Shown here one piece after another: positions 27,039 to 36,158 of a stretch of DNA of 64,000 bases (position 1 is its first letter; each line of letters opens with the position of its first letter). Position numbers and translations under genes: made by a program. The notes beneath the pieces were generated by a model. That model was not told the origin of the DNA. It worked only from the letters and a program-made list of their open reading frames with translations, and made no database searches. The DNA is from Pedobacter psychroterrae (GTDB lineage Bacteria; Bacteroidota; Bacteroidia; Sphingobacteriales; Sphingobacteriaceae), in contig NZ_SJSL01000002.1 in the NCBI RefSeq assembly GCF_004331695.1, positions 434,001 to 498,000 of the forward strand. The letters run 5' to 3'.

Positions 27039-29096
27039 ATGACGAAAAAAAAAGCGCCTTTCCTGAATAGAGAAATCAGTTGGTTATATTTCAACGAACG
27101 GGTTTTACAGGAAGCTGCTGATGAAACTGTCCCGTTAATAGAGCGGATCAAATTTCTATCTATTTTTTCCTCAAACCTCGAGGAGTTTTACAGGGTTAGA
27201 GTGGCCACCATGAGCCGGCTCTCCAATCTCAATGATAAGGCCAAGGAGCTGCTGGGGTTCAATCCAAAAAAAGTACTGAACGAGATCAAAAATATCGTTG
27301 TAAAGCAGGAAAGAAAATTTGAACAGCTTTTTCAGGCTACCCTGATCAATGAGCTGGGGCAGAACAGGATCTTTATTTTGAATGAGACACAGCTAAATGT
27401 TTCCAGAGGGGAATTTGTACGCAATCATTTCAGGGACCGCATTCTATCCAATCTGGTGCCGATAATGATAGATCTGGACAAGCCCTTTCCAGAGCTTAAA
27501 GACAGGTATCTGTATTTTTTTGTACGGCTTTCAAAGGCCTCATCAAAGAAAAACGAGAAATATGCCCTGATAGAACTTCCACCTGATCTCCCCCGTTTTC
27601 TGGTGCTGCCGGAAACCAACGGACTGAAATTCATCATCCTGGCTGAAGATATCATTAAATATTGCCTTGATGATATCTTTTACGTATTTAATTATGACAT
27701 CATTGATGCCTTTTCCATTCAGCTTACACGTGACGCCGAACTGGACATCGATAAAAATATCAACGATAAATTTATTGAAGACCTAAAAAGCAGTCTGGAC
27801 AAACGTAAAAAGGGCAAGCCAATGCGCTTGCTTTATGATACCGAGATGCCTTTTGACATGCTTACAGTGATTGTAAGCAAATTGAAAATAGAAGCAGAAA
27901 GTTTAATACCGGGCAATAGATATCACCGTTTTAGTGATTTTATAGCCTTTCCGAATGTCGGGTCAAAAGACCTGGAATATTTGCCAAATGTACCACTCAA
28001 AGTTTCCGGACTTCACCGCACAGAAAGTATTTTTAATAAGCTGGCCCTAAGGGATTACCTGGTCAATCTGCCTTATCAGTCCTACGATTATATCATACTT
28101 TTCCTTAGAGAGGCTGCAATTGATCCTAAGGTAACAGAAATCAATATTACCTTATATAGGCTTGCAGAAAACTCCAGGGTCATCAATGCGTTGATCAACG
28201 CTGCCAAAAATGGCAAAAGAGTTAATTGTATAGTAGAGCTAAAAGCAAGATTTGATGAACGCGCCAACATCTCCTGGACCAATAAACTGCAGGAAGAAGG
28301 GGTTTATGTAAATTATGGATTGACAGATTATAAGGTACATTCTAAAATATGCCTGGTTAAAAGAATGGAAAAGGGCAGGGCAGTTTATTATGCCAATCTT
28401 GCTACCGGTAATTTTAATGAGCGTACAGCCAAATTGTATTGCGATCATAGCATTTTTACTGCTAAAAAGGAGATCACGCATGACCTGATCAAACTATTTG
28501 CTGCCTTAAATAAGAAGACGGTGGCGAAAGGATTCAAACACCTGATCGTATCACCACTGGAATCGCGCTCAAAAATCTATGGTCTGATAGACAGGGAGAT
28601 CAAGAATGCCAGACAGGAAAAATCTGCTTATATGATCCTAAAGGTCAACAGCCTGGCTGATGAGGGTATCGTAGAGAAGCTGTACGAAGCCAGCAATGCA
28701 GGGGTCAAAATAAAACTTATCGTACGTGGTATCTGCACCCTTGTGCCAGGAGTAGCTGGCTTTAGTGAAAATATAACGGTCATCAGTATTATCGATAAGT
28801 TTCTGGAGCATGCCAGGGTATTCATATTTGGCAATAACGGCAAAGAAGAAATGTACCTTTCTTCTGCAGACCTGATGAGCCGCAACTTCGAACACAGGGT
28901 AGAGGTAGGCTTTCCCGTACTCGACGATGAGGTACGCCAAGAAATTAAAGACATCATTGATTTTCAGCTGCAGGATAATGTAAAGGCCAGGGACGTTACC
29001 CGGTTAAATAACAATAAATACCATAAAAACAGACTCACTTCAAAAGTTAGGGCGCAAGTGCAAACCTATAATTACTTAAAAAACAAGCATCAGTAA
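27039..29096 (+). CDS. ppk1: Polyphosphate kinase 1
   Basis: This 685-residue enzyme makes polyphosphate from ATP. The N-domain starts FLNREISWLYFNERVLQEA and includes IFSSNLEEFYRVRVATM; the catalytic halves carry His434 in YKVHSKICLVKR, the expected phosphorylated histidine, and NLATGNFNERTAKLYCD. The C-terminus has SSADLMSRNFEHRVEVGFPV. Length is standard. Its TAA overlaps the ATG of the exopolyphosphatase gene (TAATG), so synthesis and breakdown enzymes are coupled. Confidence 0.96.
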   Translation: MTKKKAPFLNREISWLYFNERVLQEAADETVPLIERIKFLSIFSSNLEEFYRVRVATMSRLSNLNDKAKELLGFNPKKVLNEIKNIVVKQERKFEQLFQATLINELGQNRIFILNETQLNVSRGEFVRNHFRDRILSNLVPIMIDLDKPFPELKDRYLYFFVRLSKASSKKNEKYALIELPPDLPRFLVLPETNGLKFIILAEDIIKYCLDDIFYVFNYDIIDAFSIQLTRDAELDIDKNINDKFIEDLKSSLDKRKKGKPMRLLYDTEMPFDMLTVIVSKLKIEAESLIPGNRYHRFSDFIAFPNVGSKDLEYLPNVPLKVSGLHRTESIFNKLALRDYLVNLPYQSYDYIILFLREAAIDPKVTEINITLYRLAENSRVINALINAAKNGKRVNCIVELKARFDERANISWTNKLQEEGVYVNYGLTDYKVHSKICLVKRMEKGRAVYYANLATGNFNERTAKLYCDHSIFTAKKEITHDLIKLFAALNKKTVAKGFKHLIVSPLESRSKIYGLIDREIKNARQEKSAYMILKVNSLADEGIVEKLYEASNAGVKIKLIVRGICTLVPGVAGFSENITVISIIDKFLEHARVFIFGNNGKEEMYLSSADLMSRNFEHRVEVGFPVLDDEVRQEIKDIIDFQLQDNVKARDVTRLNNNKYHKNRLTSKVRAQVQTYNYLKNKHQ

Positions 29097-29992
29097 TGTT
29101 AAGATATGCCGCTATAGATATAGGTTCAAATGCTGTAAGGTTGCTAATCGCAGATATCTCTGCAAGGGAAACAGGTTTTGGTTTTAAAAAAAACACACTC
29201 ATCCGTGTTCCCCTGCGCCTGGGAGATGATGCCTTTCTGGATCAAGAAATATCAGAGCGTAAGGTGGTAGACCTGGTCAAAACGATGGCCGCTTTCAGAA
29301 ACCTGATGGATGTATACCATGTGTCGGCCTATCTTGCGTGTGCTACCTCAGCAATGCGTGAGGCCAAAAATGGTACAGAGGTGATTAGGAGAATTAAAGA
29401 GCAGGCCAATTTGGACATCGAGATCATCGAAGGACAGCGTGAGGCAAACATCATTTATTCCAATCACATAGAAGAAAATTTGGATGCCAATAAAAGCTAT
29501 CTGTACATTGATGTAGGCGGTGGCAGTACGGAACTTTCCGTATTTGTCAATAAAGCTCCTGTGGCCTCAAGATCCTTTGATATCGGCACTATTAGAATTC
29601 TGGACAATCAGGATAAGGAAGAAACCTGGGAGGAAATGAAAGACTGGGTTAAAGAACATACCAGGTCACTTAAAAATGTGGCCGGTATCGGTACTGGCGG
29701 AAACATCAATAAGCTTTTCAGGATGTCTGGTGAGAAGGAAGGAAGTCCAATGTCATTTTTGAAATTAAAAGGGCTTTATAATGAGCTGAATGCACATTCT
29801 TTAAAAGAACGGATCACAATTTACGATCTGAACCCAGATAGGGCAGACGTGATCATACCTGCCTCAGAGATCTTCATTACCTTAATGAAATGGACTGGTA
29901 TAAAACACATCTATGTGCCAAAAGTAGGGATGGTAGATGGTATTATTAACCTATTGATTGAGGAGAATTTAAAAAACGAAACCTATATATAA
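29096..29992 (+). CDS. Ppx/GppA-family exopolyphosphatase
   Basis: The 298-residue protein has the ASKHA fold: AAIDIGSNAVRLLIADIS at the N-terminus, DVGGGSTELSVF in the middle and GIGTGGNINKLFRM. It should hydrolyse polyphosphate ends or pppGpp; the one-base overlap with ppk1 favours polyphosphate. At about 300 residues it is the short form without the C-terminal HD domain. Its last 10 bases overlap the convergent phosphopantetheinyl transferase gene. Confidence 0.92.
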   Translation: MLRYAAIDIGSNAVRLLIADISARETGFGFKKNTLIRVPLRLGDDAFLDQEISERKVVDLVKTMAAFRNLMDVYHVSAYLACATSAMREAKNGTEVIRRIKEQANLDIEIIEGQREANIIYSNHIEENLDANKSYLYIDVGGGSTELSVFVNKAPVASRSFDIGTIRILDNQDKEETWEEMKDWVKEHTRSLKNVAGIGTGGNINKLFRMSGEKEGSPMSFLKLKGLYNELNAHSLKERITIYDLNPDRADVIIPASEIFITLMKWTGIKHIYVPKVGMVDGIINLLIEENLKNETYI

Positions 29993-30447
29993 GCCAGTGC
30001 CAGGAAGCGGCCGTGGTGACTTACAGAGGCCGGGTTGCTGCTTCTGTATTCGTTACTCGTATGTTCGGTAATTTTAATATCAGTTAGCAACAGGTCTTTT
30101 TCAGTGATAGCGGCTATGGTATGTACATAATCCTCGTTGAATGCGCTTGAAGTAAAATACATTTCATCTTCATATAGTATATTGCCTGTTGCTCCGCATT
30201 TACGGATGATCAGGTTATTGCATCGTAATTTAATAGGGGCAAACGTACGCAGTTTGGTGACCCTCGAATTGATCTTATAAGCAGCCTCTTTCATGCTCCA
30301 AAGCAACCACACCATTAATGCGGGGTGCATGTCAGACGAGATCAGGAACTGCTCTTCTTCGGTAAAGATCTTATCCAGGTAGCCCTTTCTCTTCCAGTTA
30401 CTGTCCTTGTCGGCCTGCAGTAGATCAACTATGTCGTTACCGATCAT
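29983..30447 (-). CDS. 4'-phosphopantetheinyl transferase of the type III PKS cluster
   Basis: The 154-residue enzyme carries the superfamily motifs: GNDIVDL at 3-9 and WSMKEAAYK in the middle (magnesium and CoA binding). It moves the phosphopantetheine arm from CoA to a carrier protein. Its gene is the last of the seven-gene cluster and its start overlaps the ACP gene by 11 bases, so the ACP at 30437 is the obvious substrate. It is shorter than Sfp-type (about 220 residues) and longer than AcpS (about 120). Confidence 0.88.
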   Translation of the reverse strand: MIGNDIVDLLQADKDSNWKRKGYLDKIFTEEEQFLISSDMHPALMVWLLWSMKEAAYKINSRVTKLRTFAPIKLRCNNLIIRKCGATGNILYEDEMYFTSSAFNEDYVHTIAAITEKDLLLTDIKITEHTSNEYRSSNPASVSHHGRFLALAYI

Positions 30448-30700
30448 TCTTTTCTTTTAGTTTGCCTTCAATAATCTCGATGGCAGCACTTACTGTCAGC
30501 ATTTTTTCCATAGACAGGTTGTCTATCTCTATGCCAAATTCTTCTTCAATGTCCAATACCACGTCCACCAGGTTTGCAGAATTTATCTTCAGATCGTTGA
30601 TGAAATCTGTATGCTCAGTAATGTCGTCAATTGCCTCTTTGTTGTGTGCATAGTTTGCCACGATAGGCTTAAGTTTTTCTAGTAATTCTGAGTTGTTCAT
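30437..30700 (-). CDS. Acyl carrier protein of the type III PKS cluster
   Basis: I start at MNNSELLEKLKPIVANYA, one base after the ketosynthase stop (87 residues). The four-helix ACP pattern is clear, with IEEEFGIEIDNLSMEKMLTV in the second half. The attachment serine is Ser41 in LKINSANLVDVV: the usual DSL is replaced by NSA, seen in carriers of specialised pathways and not in housekeeping AcpP. It probably carries the growing acyl chain within this cluster. Confidence 0.9.
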   Translation of the reverse strand: MNNSELLEKLKPIVANYAHNKEAIDDITEHTDFINDLKINSANLVDVVLDIEEEFGIEIDNLSMEKMLTVSAAIEIIEGKLKEKNDR

Positions 30701-30701
30701 A

Positions 30702-31970
30702 TTAGTATTTTTTAAAGATGAGGCATGCATTTACGTCTCCAAAGCCGAAACTGGCCTTGGCTAGAATATTGATGTCTTTGTTGAGCAGTTTAGTTGGGAT
30801 CCGCTGGCTATCTATTACTGTTTTAATCTCCGGGTGCAGGTCTTCACAGTTAATGTTTGGAAAGATAAAGCCTTCACTGATCTGCAATACAGAAGCGACG
30901 CTTTCTATGCTTCCAGATGCAGAAAGGCAATGCCCTATGGTAGATTTAAGCGAATTAATGTATGGAAAATCTGCCCCTTTTCTTTGCAGTGCGATGCTCC
31001 AGTTTTCTATTTCGAGTGCGTCCTTTGAAGTGGCAGTAAGGTGCCCGTTAATTACATCAATTTCAGCAGCTGTAATCCCTGCTTCCTTTATTGCGTTTTT
31101 AATGCATCGCTGTACCGCTGTGCTGTTTGGAGCAGTCATAGACCCTGTTCCCCGCTGTCCGCCTGAGTTTATATGCCCCCCCAGCACTTCCGCATAGATT
31201 TTTGCGCCTCTGGCGATGGCGCTTTCCAGTGATTCCAGTACCAAAGCTCCCGCACCACTTGACGGTACAAATCCACTTGCAGAAGCGCTCATTGGTCTTG
31301 AGCCCGCCTCCGGATCATCATTGTGCTTATAGTTACATACCTTCATTGCGTCAAATCCGCCCCATATATATGGCCCGCTGTCGCTTGTACTGCCGGCAAT
31401 CATTCTTACGGCCCTGCCAGCTTTAATGCGTTCATAAGCCAATAAAATACTTTCTGCACCTGTGATGCAGGCCGATGAATTGGTCGTTACCTGATTTCCA
31501 AGTCCGAGTTTACCTCCCAGATAGGCACTTACTCCGCTGACCATTGTCTGGGCCACTACCGTGCTGCCCAACCTGCGTCCCTGCATTTCATCAGTCTTAT
31601 AGATCGCTTCGCGAAACCTGGCTATGCCCGAAGTCCCGGCGCCAAAAATCGTTCCGCTGTCCCAGTCAGGTTCTTCACCCGATGATATTTCCATACCTGC
31701 ATCTTTCCATGCATCCATACCAGCCATCACCCCATAAGTAATGCCAGAGGCATTAAAGTTTCTGAGCTCCAGGTTGGTAAAATATTCAGAGATCAGCTCG
31801 GTAGATAACTCGGGCTTGCCTGTTATATGGCAGGAAAAGTCCAGCCGTTCCATATCGGGATCATGCCTGATGCCCGAAATACCATTTTTAACGGCTTTCC
31901 TAAATGCATCCAGTCCAACTCCATTTGGAGCCACCACCCCCATTCCGGTAATCACCACCCTGCTATCCAT
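30702..31970 (-). CDS. Cluster ketosynthase (FabF-like)
   Basis: The 422-residue enzyme is a KAS II-like condensing enzyme with an intact triad: Cys168 in TNSSACITGAES, His310 in VINGHLTATSKDA (housekeeping FabF has NAH) and His347 in KSTIGHCLSASGS, with Lys342. It differs strongly from the FabF at 3624, as expected of a specialised ketosynthase. It overlaps the dehydratase gene by 8 bases and stops one base before the ACP gene. It probably elongates the starter acyl chain on the cluster ACP. Confidence 0.92.
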   Translation of the reverse strand: MDSRVVITGMGVVAPNGVGLDAFRKAVKNGISGIRHDPDMERLDFSCHITGKPELSTELISEYFTNLELRNFNASGITYGVMAGMDAWKDAGMEISSGEEPDWDSGTIFGAGTSGIARFREAIYKTDEMQGRRLGSTVVAQTMVSGVSAYLGGKLGLGNQVTTNSSACITGAESILLAYERIKAGRAVRMIAGSTSDSGPYIWGGFDAMKVCNYKHNDDPEAGSRPMSASASGFVPSSGAGALVLESLESAIARGAKIYAEVLGGHINSGGQRGTGSMTAPNSTAVQRCIKNAIKEAGITAAEIDVINGHLTATSKDALEIENWSIALQRKGADFPYINSLKSTIGHCLSASGSIESVASVLQISEGFIFPNINCEDLHPEIKTVIDSQRIPTKLLNKDINILAKASFGFGDVNACLIFKKY

Positions 31971-32409
31971 TCATTTTATTTGTTACCATGCCAGAAATAT
32001 TACCCCTGCATACTACTTCGCCGGCCTCATTGATCATCTGTACATTGCAGTTTAATTTTTTAAATCGAAAATAAACCTTCTCCGCCACCACCTTAACCCG
32101 TTCTCCGGGAAATACAGGCTTCATAAAATCGATCGCCGTGGATGTGAGCATCACATGGCCCGGGGCACCAGAAACGGCAGTCCCGGATAAATAAATACCC
32201 AGACATACCAGGCCGATCTGGGCCATAGTCTCTGTAAGTATTACTCCAGGTGTTACCGGATGGTCCTTAAAATGCCCTTTGTAGAAATCAAGATCTTTAC
32301 GAAAAGTAAAAGTGCCTGTCGCTCCGTTTTCGTCTATTTCCAACAGTTCGTCTACAAAGAGAAATGGCTCGGTATAGGGCAGGTACGCTAAAATCTCTTC
32401 TTTATTCAT
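31963..32409 (-). CDS. FabZ-like 3-hydroxyacyl-ACP dehydratase
   Basis: The 148-residue hot-dog protein has the FabZ active-site pattern: His46 in FYKGHFKDHPVTPGV and Glu60 in ILTETMAQIG. It should dehydrate 3-hydroxyacyl-ACP. The cluster has no ketoreductase or enoyl reductase of its own, so these steps must come from primary metabolism, or the product keeps double bonds. It overlaps the ketosynthase start by 8 bases. Confidence 0.85.
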   Translation of the reverse strand: MNKEEILAYLPYTEPFLFVDELLEIDENGATGTFTFRKDLDFYKGHFKDHPVTPGVILTETMAQIGLVCLGIYLSGTAVSGAPGHVMLTSTAIDFMKPVFPGERVKVVAEKVYFRFKKLNCNVQMINEAGEVVCRGNISGMVTNKMNG

Positions 32410-32445
32410 GTCAACTTTATTAGGAGGCTAAATTATCAAATTTCT

Positions 32446-33534
32446 TTACCACTTTAGCAATATTCTTTGTGCAGAAAATCCGGGGCCAAAGCTGAGCATC
32501 AAACCCAGATCGCCTTTTTTGACAGGCCCGTTCATAAAACGCTCTAACACATACAGAACTGTAGCGCTTGACATGTTTCCGTACAGCCTCAGTACTTCTT
32601 TGGTATCATCTATGTTTTTACCCAATGCACCAAACAGCCCTTCTACCAGCTGTACGATCTTCTTTCCTCCCGGATGAAAGATTAAATGGTCAATATCTGC
32701 CAGTGTCACACCATGTTTAGCTAGAAAAGGATAAATAATATCCGGAAAATGTGCTTCAATGGTATCAGGAACGGCCACATCCAATACCATTTGTAATCCA
32801 GTATTGCTCAGTTTAAAGCCCATCATTTGTTCAGCATCATAAAAATGGTACATTTCCCCGGCAATGATCTCAGGGCCCTCGTCCCCGGAGTAAGAAGAAA
32901 GCAGGGCACAGGCAATGCCATCGCCAAATATCGCCGCACTCACCACATTGGCCATAGATAAGTCCTGTAGCTGAAAAGTAGCTGTAGGCGATTCATATGC
33001 GATCACAGCCGCACGTTTATCCGGATTGGCCTTTAAAAAATTCTTTGCATAGATCATCCCCGAAACACCTGCAGCACAGCCCATCTCCGTTACCGGCAGC
33101 CGCACAATGTCCTGCCTCAACCTAAGCTTATTGATCAGATAGGCGTCCAGTGAGGGAATCATAATGCCCGTACAGCTCACTGTAATGATATAGTCCAGGT
33201 CTTCCGGCTGCCATCCTGCCTTTTCCAATGCAATCTCAAGGCAATCTGCAGCCAGTTTTATTCCTTCCCTGACATAAATATCATTTCGTTCTGCAAAACT
33301 CATATCGCTAAAAATCTCTTCGGCCGACATGATCGAATATCTTTTATCTACTCCTGCATTGGCGAAGATCATTTTCACTTTTTTCACGAAGCGCTCATCC
33401 TGACCTACCAGCCAGGAGTCCAAAAGAGGAATGATGTCTTCCGTGGGTCGGGAATAAGGCGGCAATAACTTGTTAACGCTGATTATTTTAACACACGCTG
33501 TGCGCTCTGCGCTTTTAACATTCTCTAGGCTCAT
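32446..33534 (-). CDS. Type III polyketide synthase (chalcone synthase family)
   Basis: The 362-residue enzyme has the Cys-His-Asn triad of type III PKS: Cys153 in PVTEMGCAAGVSG, His287 in HLIFHPGGKKIV and Asn320 in RLYGNMSSATVL, and the C-terminal GFGPGF-like loop SFGPGFSAQRIL. FabH lacks this combination and is shorter. Bacterial relatives extend long-chain acyl starters with malonyl-CoA to alkylpyrones or alkylresorcinols. With a dedicated ACP, ketosynthase and dehydratase behind it, the starter here is probably an acyl-ACP made on site. Product unknown. Confidence 0.92.
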   Translation of the reverse strand: MSLENVKSAERTACVKIISVNKLLPPYSRPTEDIIPLLDSWLVGQDERFVKKVKMIFANAGVDKRYSIMSAEEIFSDMSFAERNDIYVREGIKLAADCLEIALEKAGWQPEDLDYIITVSCTGIMIPSLDAYLINKLRLRQDIVRLPVTEMGCAAGVSGMIYAKNFLKANPDKRAAVIAYESPTATFQLQDLSMANVVSAAIFGDGIACALLSSYSGDEGPEIIAGEMYHFYDAEQMMGFKLSNTGLQMVLDVAVPDTIEAHFPDIIYPFLAKHGVTLADIDHLIFHPGGKKIVQLVEGLFGALGKNIDDTKEVLRLYGNMSSATVLYVLERFMNGPVKKGDLGLMLSFGPGFSAQRILLKW

Positions 33535-33541
33535 ATCTGTT

Positions 33542-34264
33542 TTATCTGGTATTGATGATCCATTGGTACCTAAAGGCCCATTTCCAACGGAGGGTATATT
33601 TTTTTAATTTTATTTGCTTTGAATACCTGATCAGATCGGCTTTTTTAAAGCCTCTCAATATCGACACCAGCCCATCATCACGCGACATTTTATTGAGCCT
33701 GAATACGAAGCAAATAGCTATAAACAAGTAATAGGCAATCGCCGTTCTATGCAGGTCGTTGACCACGATACCCATTCTTGCCCTTAATGTAAAACACTTA
33801 ATCAATCCAATTATCTCTTCATCTTTAAAATGATGAAGCGTCAGCGTACACAGAATAACATCATATACCCGCTCTTGTTTAATCTCCTCAAATATATCTG
33901 CACATAGGTACGAAATATTAGGATAGGAGACCGATAAGCTCCGCGCATGGTGTACAGTAAATGCATTGGCATCCATACCTGTCAGCTTGAATTTTAATCC
34001 GTTTTCTGCAGCATAATCTGCCAGTGTGCGTATCATATCTCCGTTTCCACAGCCCACATCCAGTATGCTTATTTCTTGATATTTTTGGAATTTACCCGCT
34101 TCCAGTAGTTTTTTTACACCCTGCAAGGTCACTTTATTGCCACCTAAAAGCCTGTTGATGTCTGCGATTTTATCCAGGGCATCTTTTAGGATGTCTCCCT
34201 CCATAGAGAAATCATCCATTGTTTCAGGAGCATCGCTTCTTTTTGAAGTGTCAGGAAATATCAT
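33542..34264 (-). CDS. SAM-dependent methyltransferase of the type III PKS cluster
   Basis: The 240-residue class I methyltransferase has motif I (ILDVGCGNGDMIRTL at about 67-81) and LTLHHF and VVNDLHRTAIAYYLF further on. It likely methylates the polyketide ring oxygen or carbon. Its ATG overlaps the stop of the FAD oxidoreductase gene by 4 bases (ATGA), showing coupling. In Streptomyces griseus the srsABC operon also pairs a type III PKS with a methyltransferase and a flavoprotein. Confidence 0.87.
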   Translation of the reverse strand: MIFPDTSKRSDAPETMDDFSMEGDILKDALDKIADINRLLGGNKVTLQGVKKLLEAGKFQKYQEISILDVGCGNGDMIRTLADYAAENGLKFKLTGMDANAFTVHHARSLSVSYPNISYLCADIFEEIKQERVYDVILCTLTLHHFKDEEIIGLIKCFTLRARMGIVVNDLHRTAIAYYLFIAICFVFRLNKMSRDDGLVSILRGFKKADLIRYSKQIKLKKYTLRWKWAFRYQWIINTR

Positions 34265-35388
34265 ATAGTCGATATAGGTTTACCGTGGGTTTTTTTAATA
34301 ATTAATGGCAGGAGCGCTGGAAATTTAATTAATACAACCAGCAGAGAACTAAAAAGCCGTTTGTTTCTAATCATCCCCGATAATATCCTTCCGATTGTCA
34401 TACGGGTTTTGAAGTGATGGTTCCACATTTTCTTATACTGTTTTTCCATGTGGTTTCTGTCAATCTTCTGATCAGCAAACTCAGCACTCATTTCCGCACA
34501 AATCTTGGCACTATGAATGGCCATAGCCATGCCGTTTCCGCAAAGCGGATGGATTAGTCCGGCAGTATCTCCAATCATAAGGATGTGTTGCGATACCGGT
34601 TCTTTTTGCTCAAATGAAATCTGGCTAATGGAGAGTGGCTGATCAAATATCATTGTTGATCCTTCAAATATTGCCTTCAACTGCGAATTTTTATAAAGCA
34701 CCCTTTCCTGAAAGTCGGGAATGTTTTTATACCCTTTAAAATGCTGGTAGTCGCTGAGGTAGCATATATTGATCCTGTTGTCTTCGACTTTTGATACGCC
34801 ACAATAGCCCCCATCAAAATTGTGCAGGCCGACCAGTTCATCTGGAAAATCACCATAATAATGTGCTTTGACGGCTAGCCAGGATGATTTTTTAAATATA
34901 AATTTCCTTCCCAGCCTTTGGTCAATGCCAGATCGCTTGCCATGTGCGCCAATCGCGATGTTGCAGTTAAACCTGCCGTTTAGCTGGGTATATATGACGA
35001 AACCATTATTCTCAAACCTGATATCAATTACACTATCTTTAATCACCTTGCAACCTGCTGATTTGGCTTTTTCGAAGAGAAAATTGTCGAGTGTATAACG
35101 GCTTATTCCAAAACCGCCAAGAGGCAATTTGCATTCCAAGGTTTCTCCCTTTTGGGAAGAGAAAGAGAGGCGCTGAATACTCGTCGGCTGTAGTACAGAT
35201 GGGTCGCAGTCAAGCCATTTCAGGTAAGGAAGCACTTCGTTTGACACATATTCGCCGCACACCTTGTGATGTGGGTATCCATGTTTTTCTATAATCAATA
35301 CCTTGTGCCCAAGTTTGCTTAGATGAATGGCGCATACCAGGCCAGCCAATCCGCCGCCGACAATAATAATCTCATTTTTAAATAGCAT
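34261..35388 (-). CDS. FAD-dependent oxidoreductase heading the type III PKS cluster
   Basis: I chose the second ATG (MLFKNEIIIVGGGLAGLVCA, 375 residues), since the upstream in-frame start adds only ten residues before the FAD fold. It has the GxGxxG dinucleotide motif, HKVCGEYVSNEVLPYL, and the second FAD motif MIGDTAGLIHPLCGNGMAMA. It belongs to the geranylgeranyl reductase/aromatic hydroxylase superfamily and probably hydroxylates or reduces the polyketide. First gene of the operon. Confidence 0.87.
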   Translation of the reverse strand: MLFKNEIIIVGGGLAGLVCAIHLSKLGHKVLIIEKHGYPHHKVCGEYVSNEVLPYLKWLDCDPSVLQPTSIQRLSFSSQKGETLECKLPLGGFGISRYTLDNFLFEKAKSAGCKVIKDSVIDIRFENNGFVIYTQLNGRFNCNIAIGAHGKRSGIDQRLGRKFIFKKSSWLAVKAHYYGDFPDELVGLHNFDGGYCGVSKVEDNRINICYLSDYQHFKGYKNIPDFQERVLYKNSQLKAIFEGSTMIFDQPLSISQISFEQKEPVSQHILMIGDTAGLIHPLCGNGMAMAIHSAKICAEMSAEFADQKIDRNHMEKQYKKMWNHHFKTRMTIGRILSGMIRNKRLFSSLLVVLIKFPALLPLIIKKTHGKPISTI

Positions 35389-35529
35389 AGCAGGTAGCAG
35401 ACATACAAACGATAACAATGATAATGTGTTTAATGTTTACCAAAGCTTTATTTAACATTATTAAATAAGTCAAACTGTTAAATGGCCTGGCTTTGACAAA
35501 ACAACATTCGGTAATCTAATATTAGCAAT

Positions 35530-35537
35530 TATCTTTG
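35530..35537 (+). promoter_or_regulatory. -7 box 4 bases from the start codon
   Basis: TATCTTTG, then CCAA, then ATG at 35542: the same near-zero leader layout as at 24073 and 36148. No TTG lies at the -33 spacing. Confidence 0.4.
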
Positions 35538-35541
35538 CCAA

Positions 35542-36129
35542 ATGAAATCTAAAGTATTCCTCTCAAGAAAATTTATGATTTGCGCTATGGTAATTTTGTG
35601 CGCCATGGTAAGCAATATTTCTATAGCACATGGGCAAATAGCTGATAAGAGCAATCCTTCTCCGCTAAAGTTTCCCATTCCAAAAGGCATTTCAAATCAG
35701 TTGTTTTATTTACAGAGAGATCCAAATACCAATACTTTTATATGCGAACTCAACGTAGATAAAAATGGTGATGTAGACAGAAAAGAGCCGGTGCTGATTT
35801 ACTGGGTGCGTTATAACATTGATGGAAAAAAAGCCGATCTGAGCTATGTACAGCGTAAGTTTGCCTATGGTATCCAGACGAAGGAACTAGGCAAAGATCA
35901 TTTTGAACTGAGGTTCGTTTCCCATAAAGAACTGGCTTTGTATCTGGTGAAGGATAATAATAATAAATTCCACGTATATACTACTGTTAACAAGAAAAAA
36001 ATGCGTTTGGAAAGGATCTTTGTACGCATAGAAGGAGGGTCATTTTGGCTACCAAACGTAAAGTATGTGGAACTCAGGGGTATAAATCCTGAAACGAATA
36101 CCGTCGTTGCTGAGCGTATAGTGGTATAG
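35542..36129 (+). CDS. Exported DUF4833-like protein
   Basis: The 195-residue protein has a signal peptide (cleavage near SIAHG-Q, residue 31). The mature part, SNQLFYLQRDPNTNTFICEL and EPVLIYWVRYNIDGKKADLS, then RKFAYGIQTKELG, fits the DUF4833 family; its function is unknown. It is divergent from the type III PKS operon, with about 150 bases between, and so may share regulation with it. Confidence 0.75.
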   Translation: MKSKVFLSRKFMICAMVILCAMVSNISIAHGQIADKSNPSPLKFPIPKGISNQLFYLQRDPNTNTFICELNVDKNGDVDRKEPVLIYWVRYNIDGKKADLSYVQRKFAYGIQTKELGKDHFELRFVSHKELALYLVKDNNNKFHVYTTVNKKKMRLERIFVRIEGGSFWLPNVKYVELRGINPETNTVVAERIVV

Positions 36130-36147
36130 ACCAATCCAAAAAACGCT

Positions 36148-36155
36148 TATATTTG
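36148..36155 (+). promoter_or_regulatory. -7 box 3 bases from the start codon
   Basis: TATATTTG, then TTT, then ATG at 36159. It sets the start codon: a TTG at 36153 overlaps this box and is unlikely to be used. Confidence 0.4.
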
Positions 36156-36158
36156 TTT

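Noticed and set aside
32446..33534. Reading the type III PKS as FabH (KAS III)
   Set aside because: The Cys153/His287/Asn320 spacing, the length of 362 residues and the SFGPGF loop fit chalcone-synthase-type enzymes; FabH is about 320 residues.
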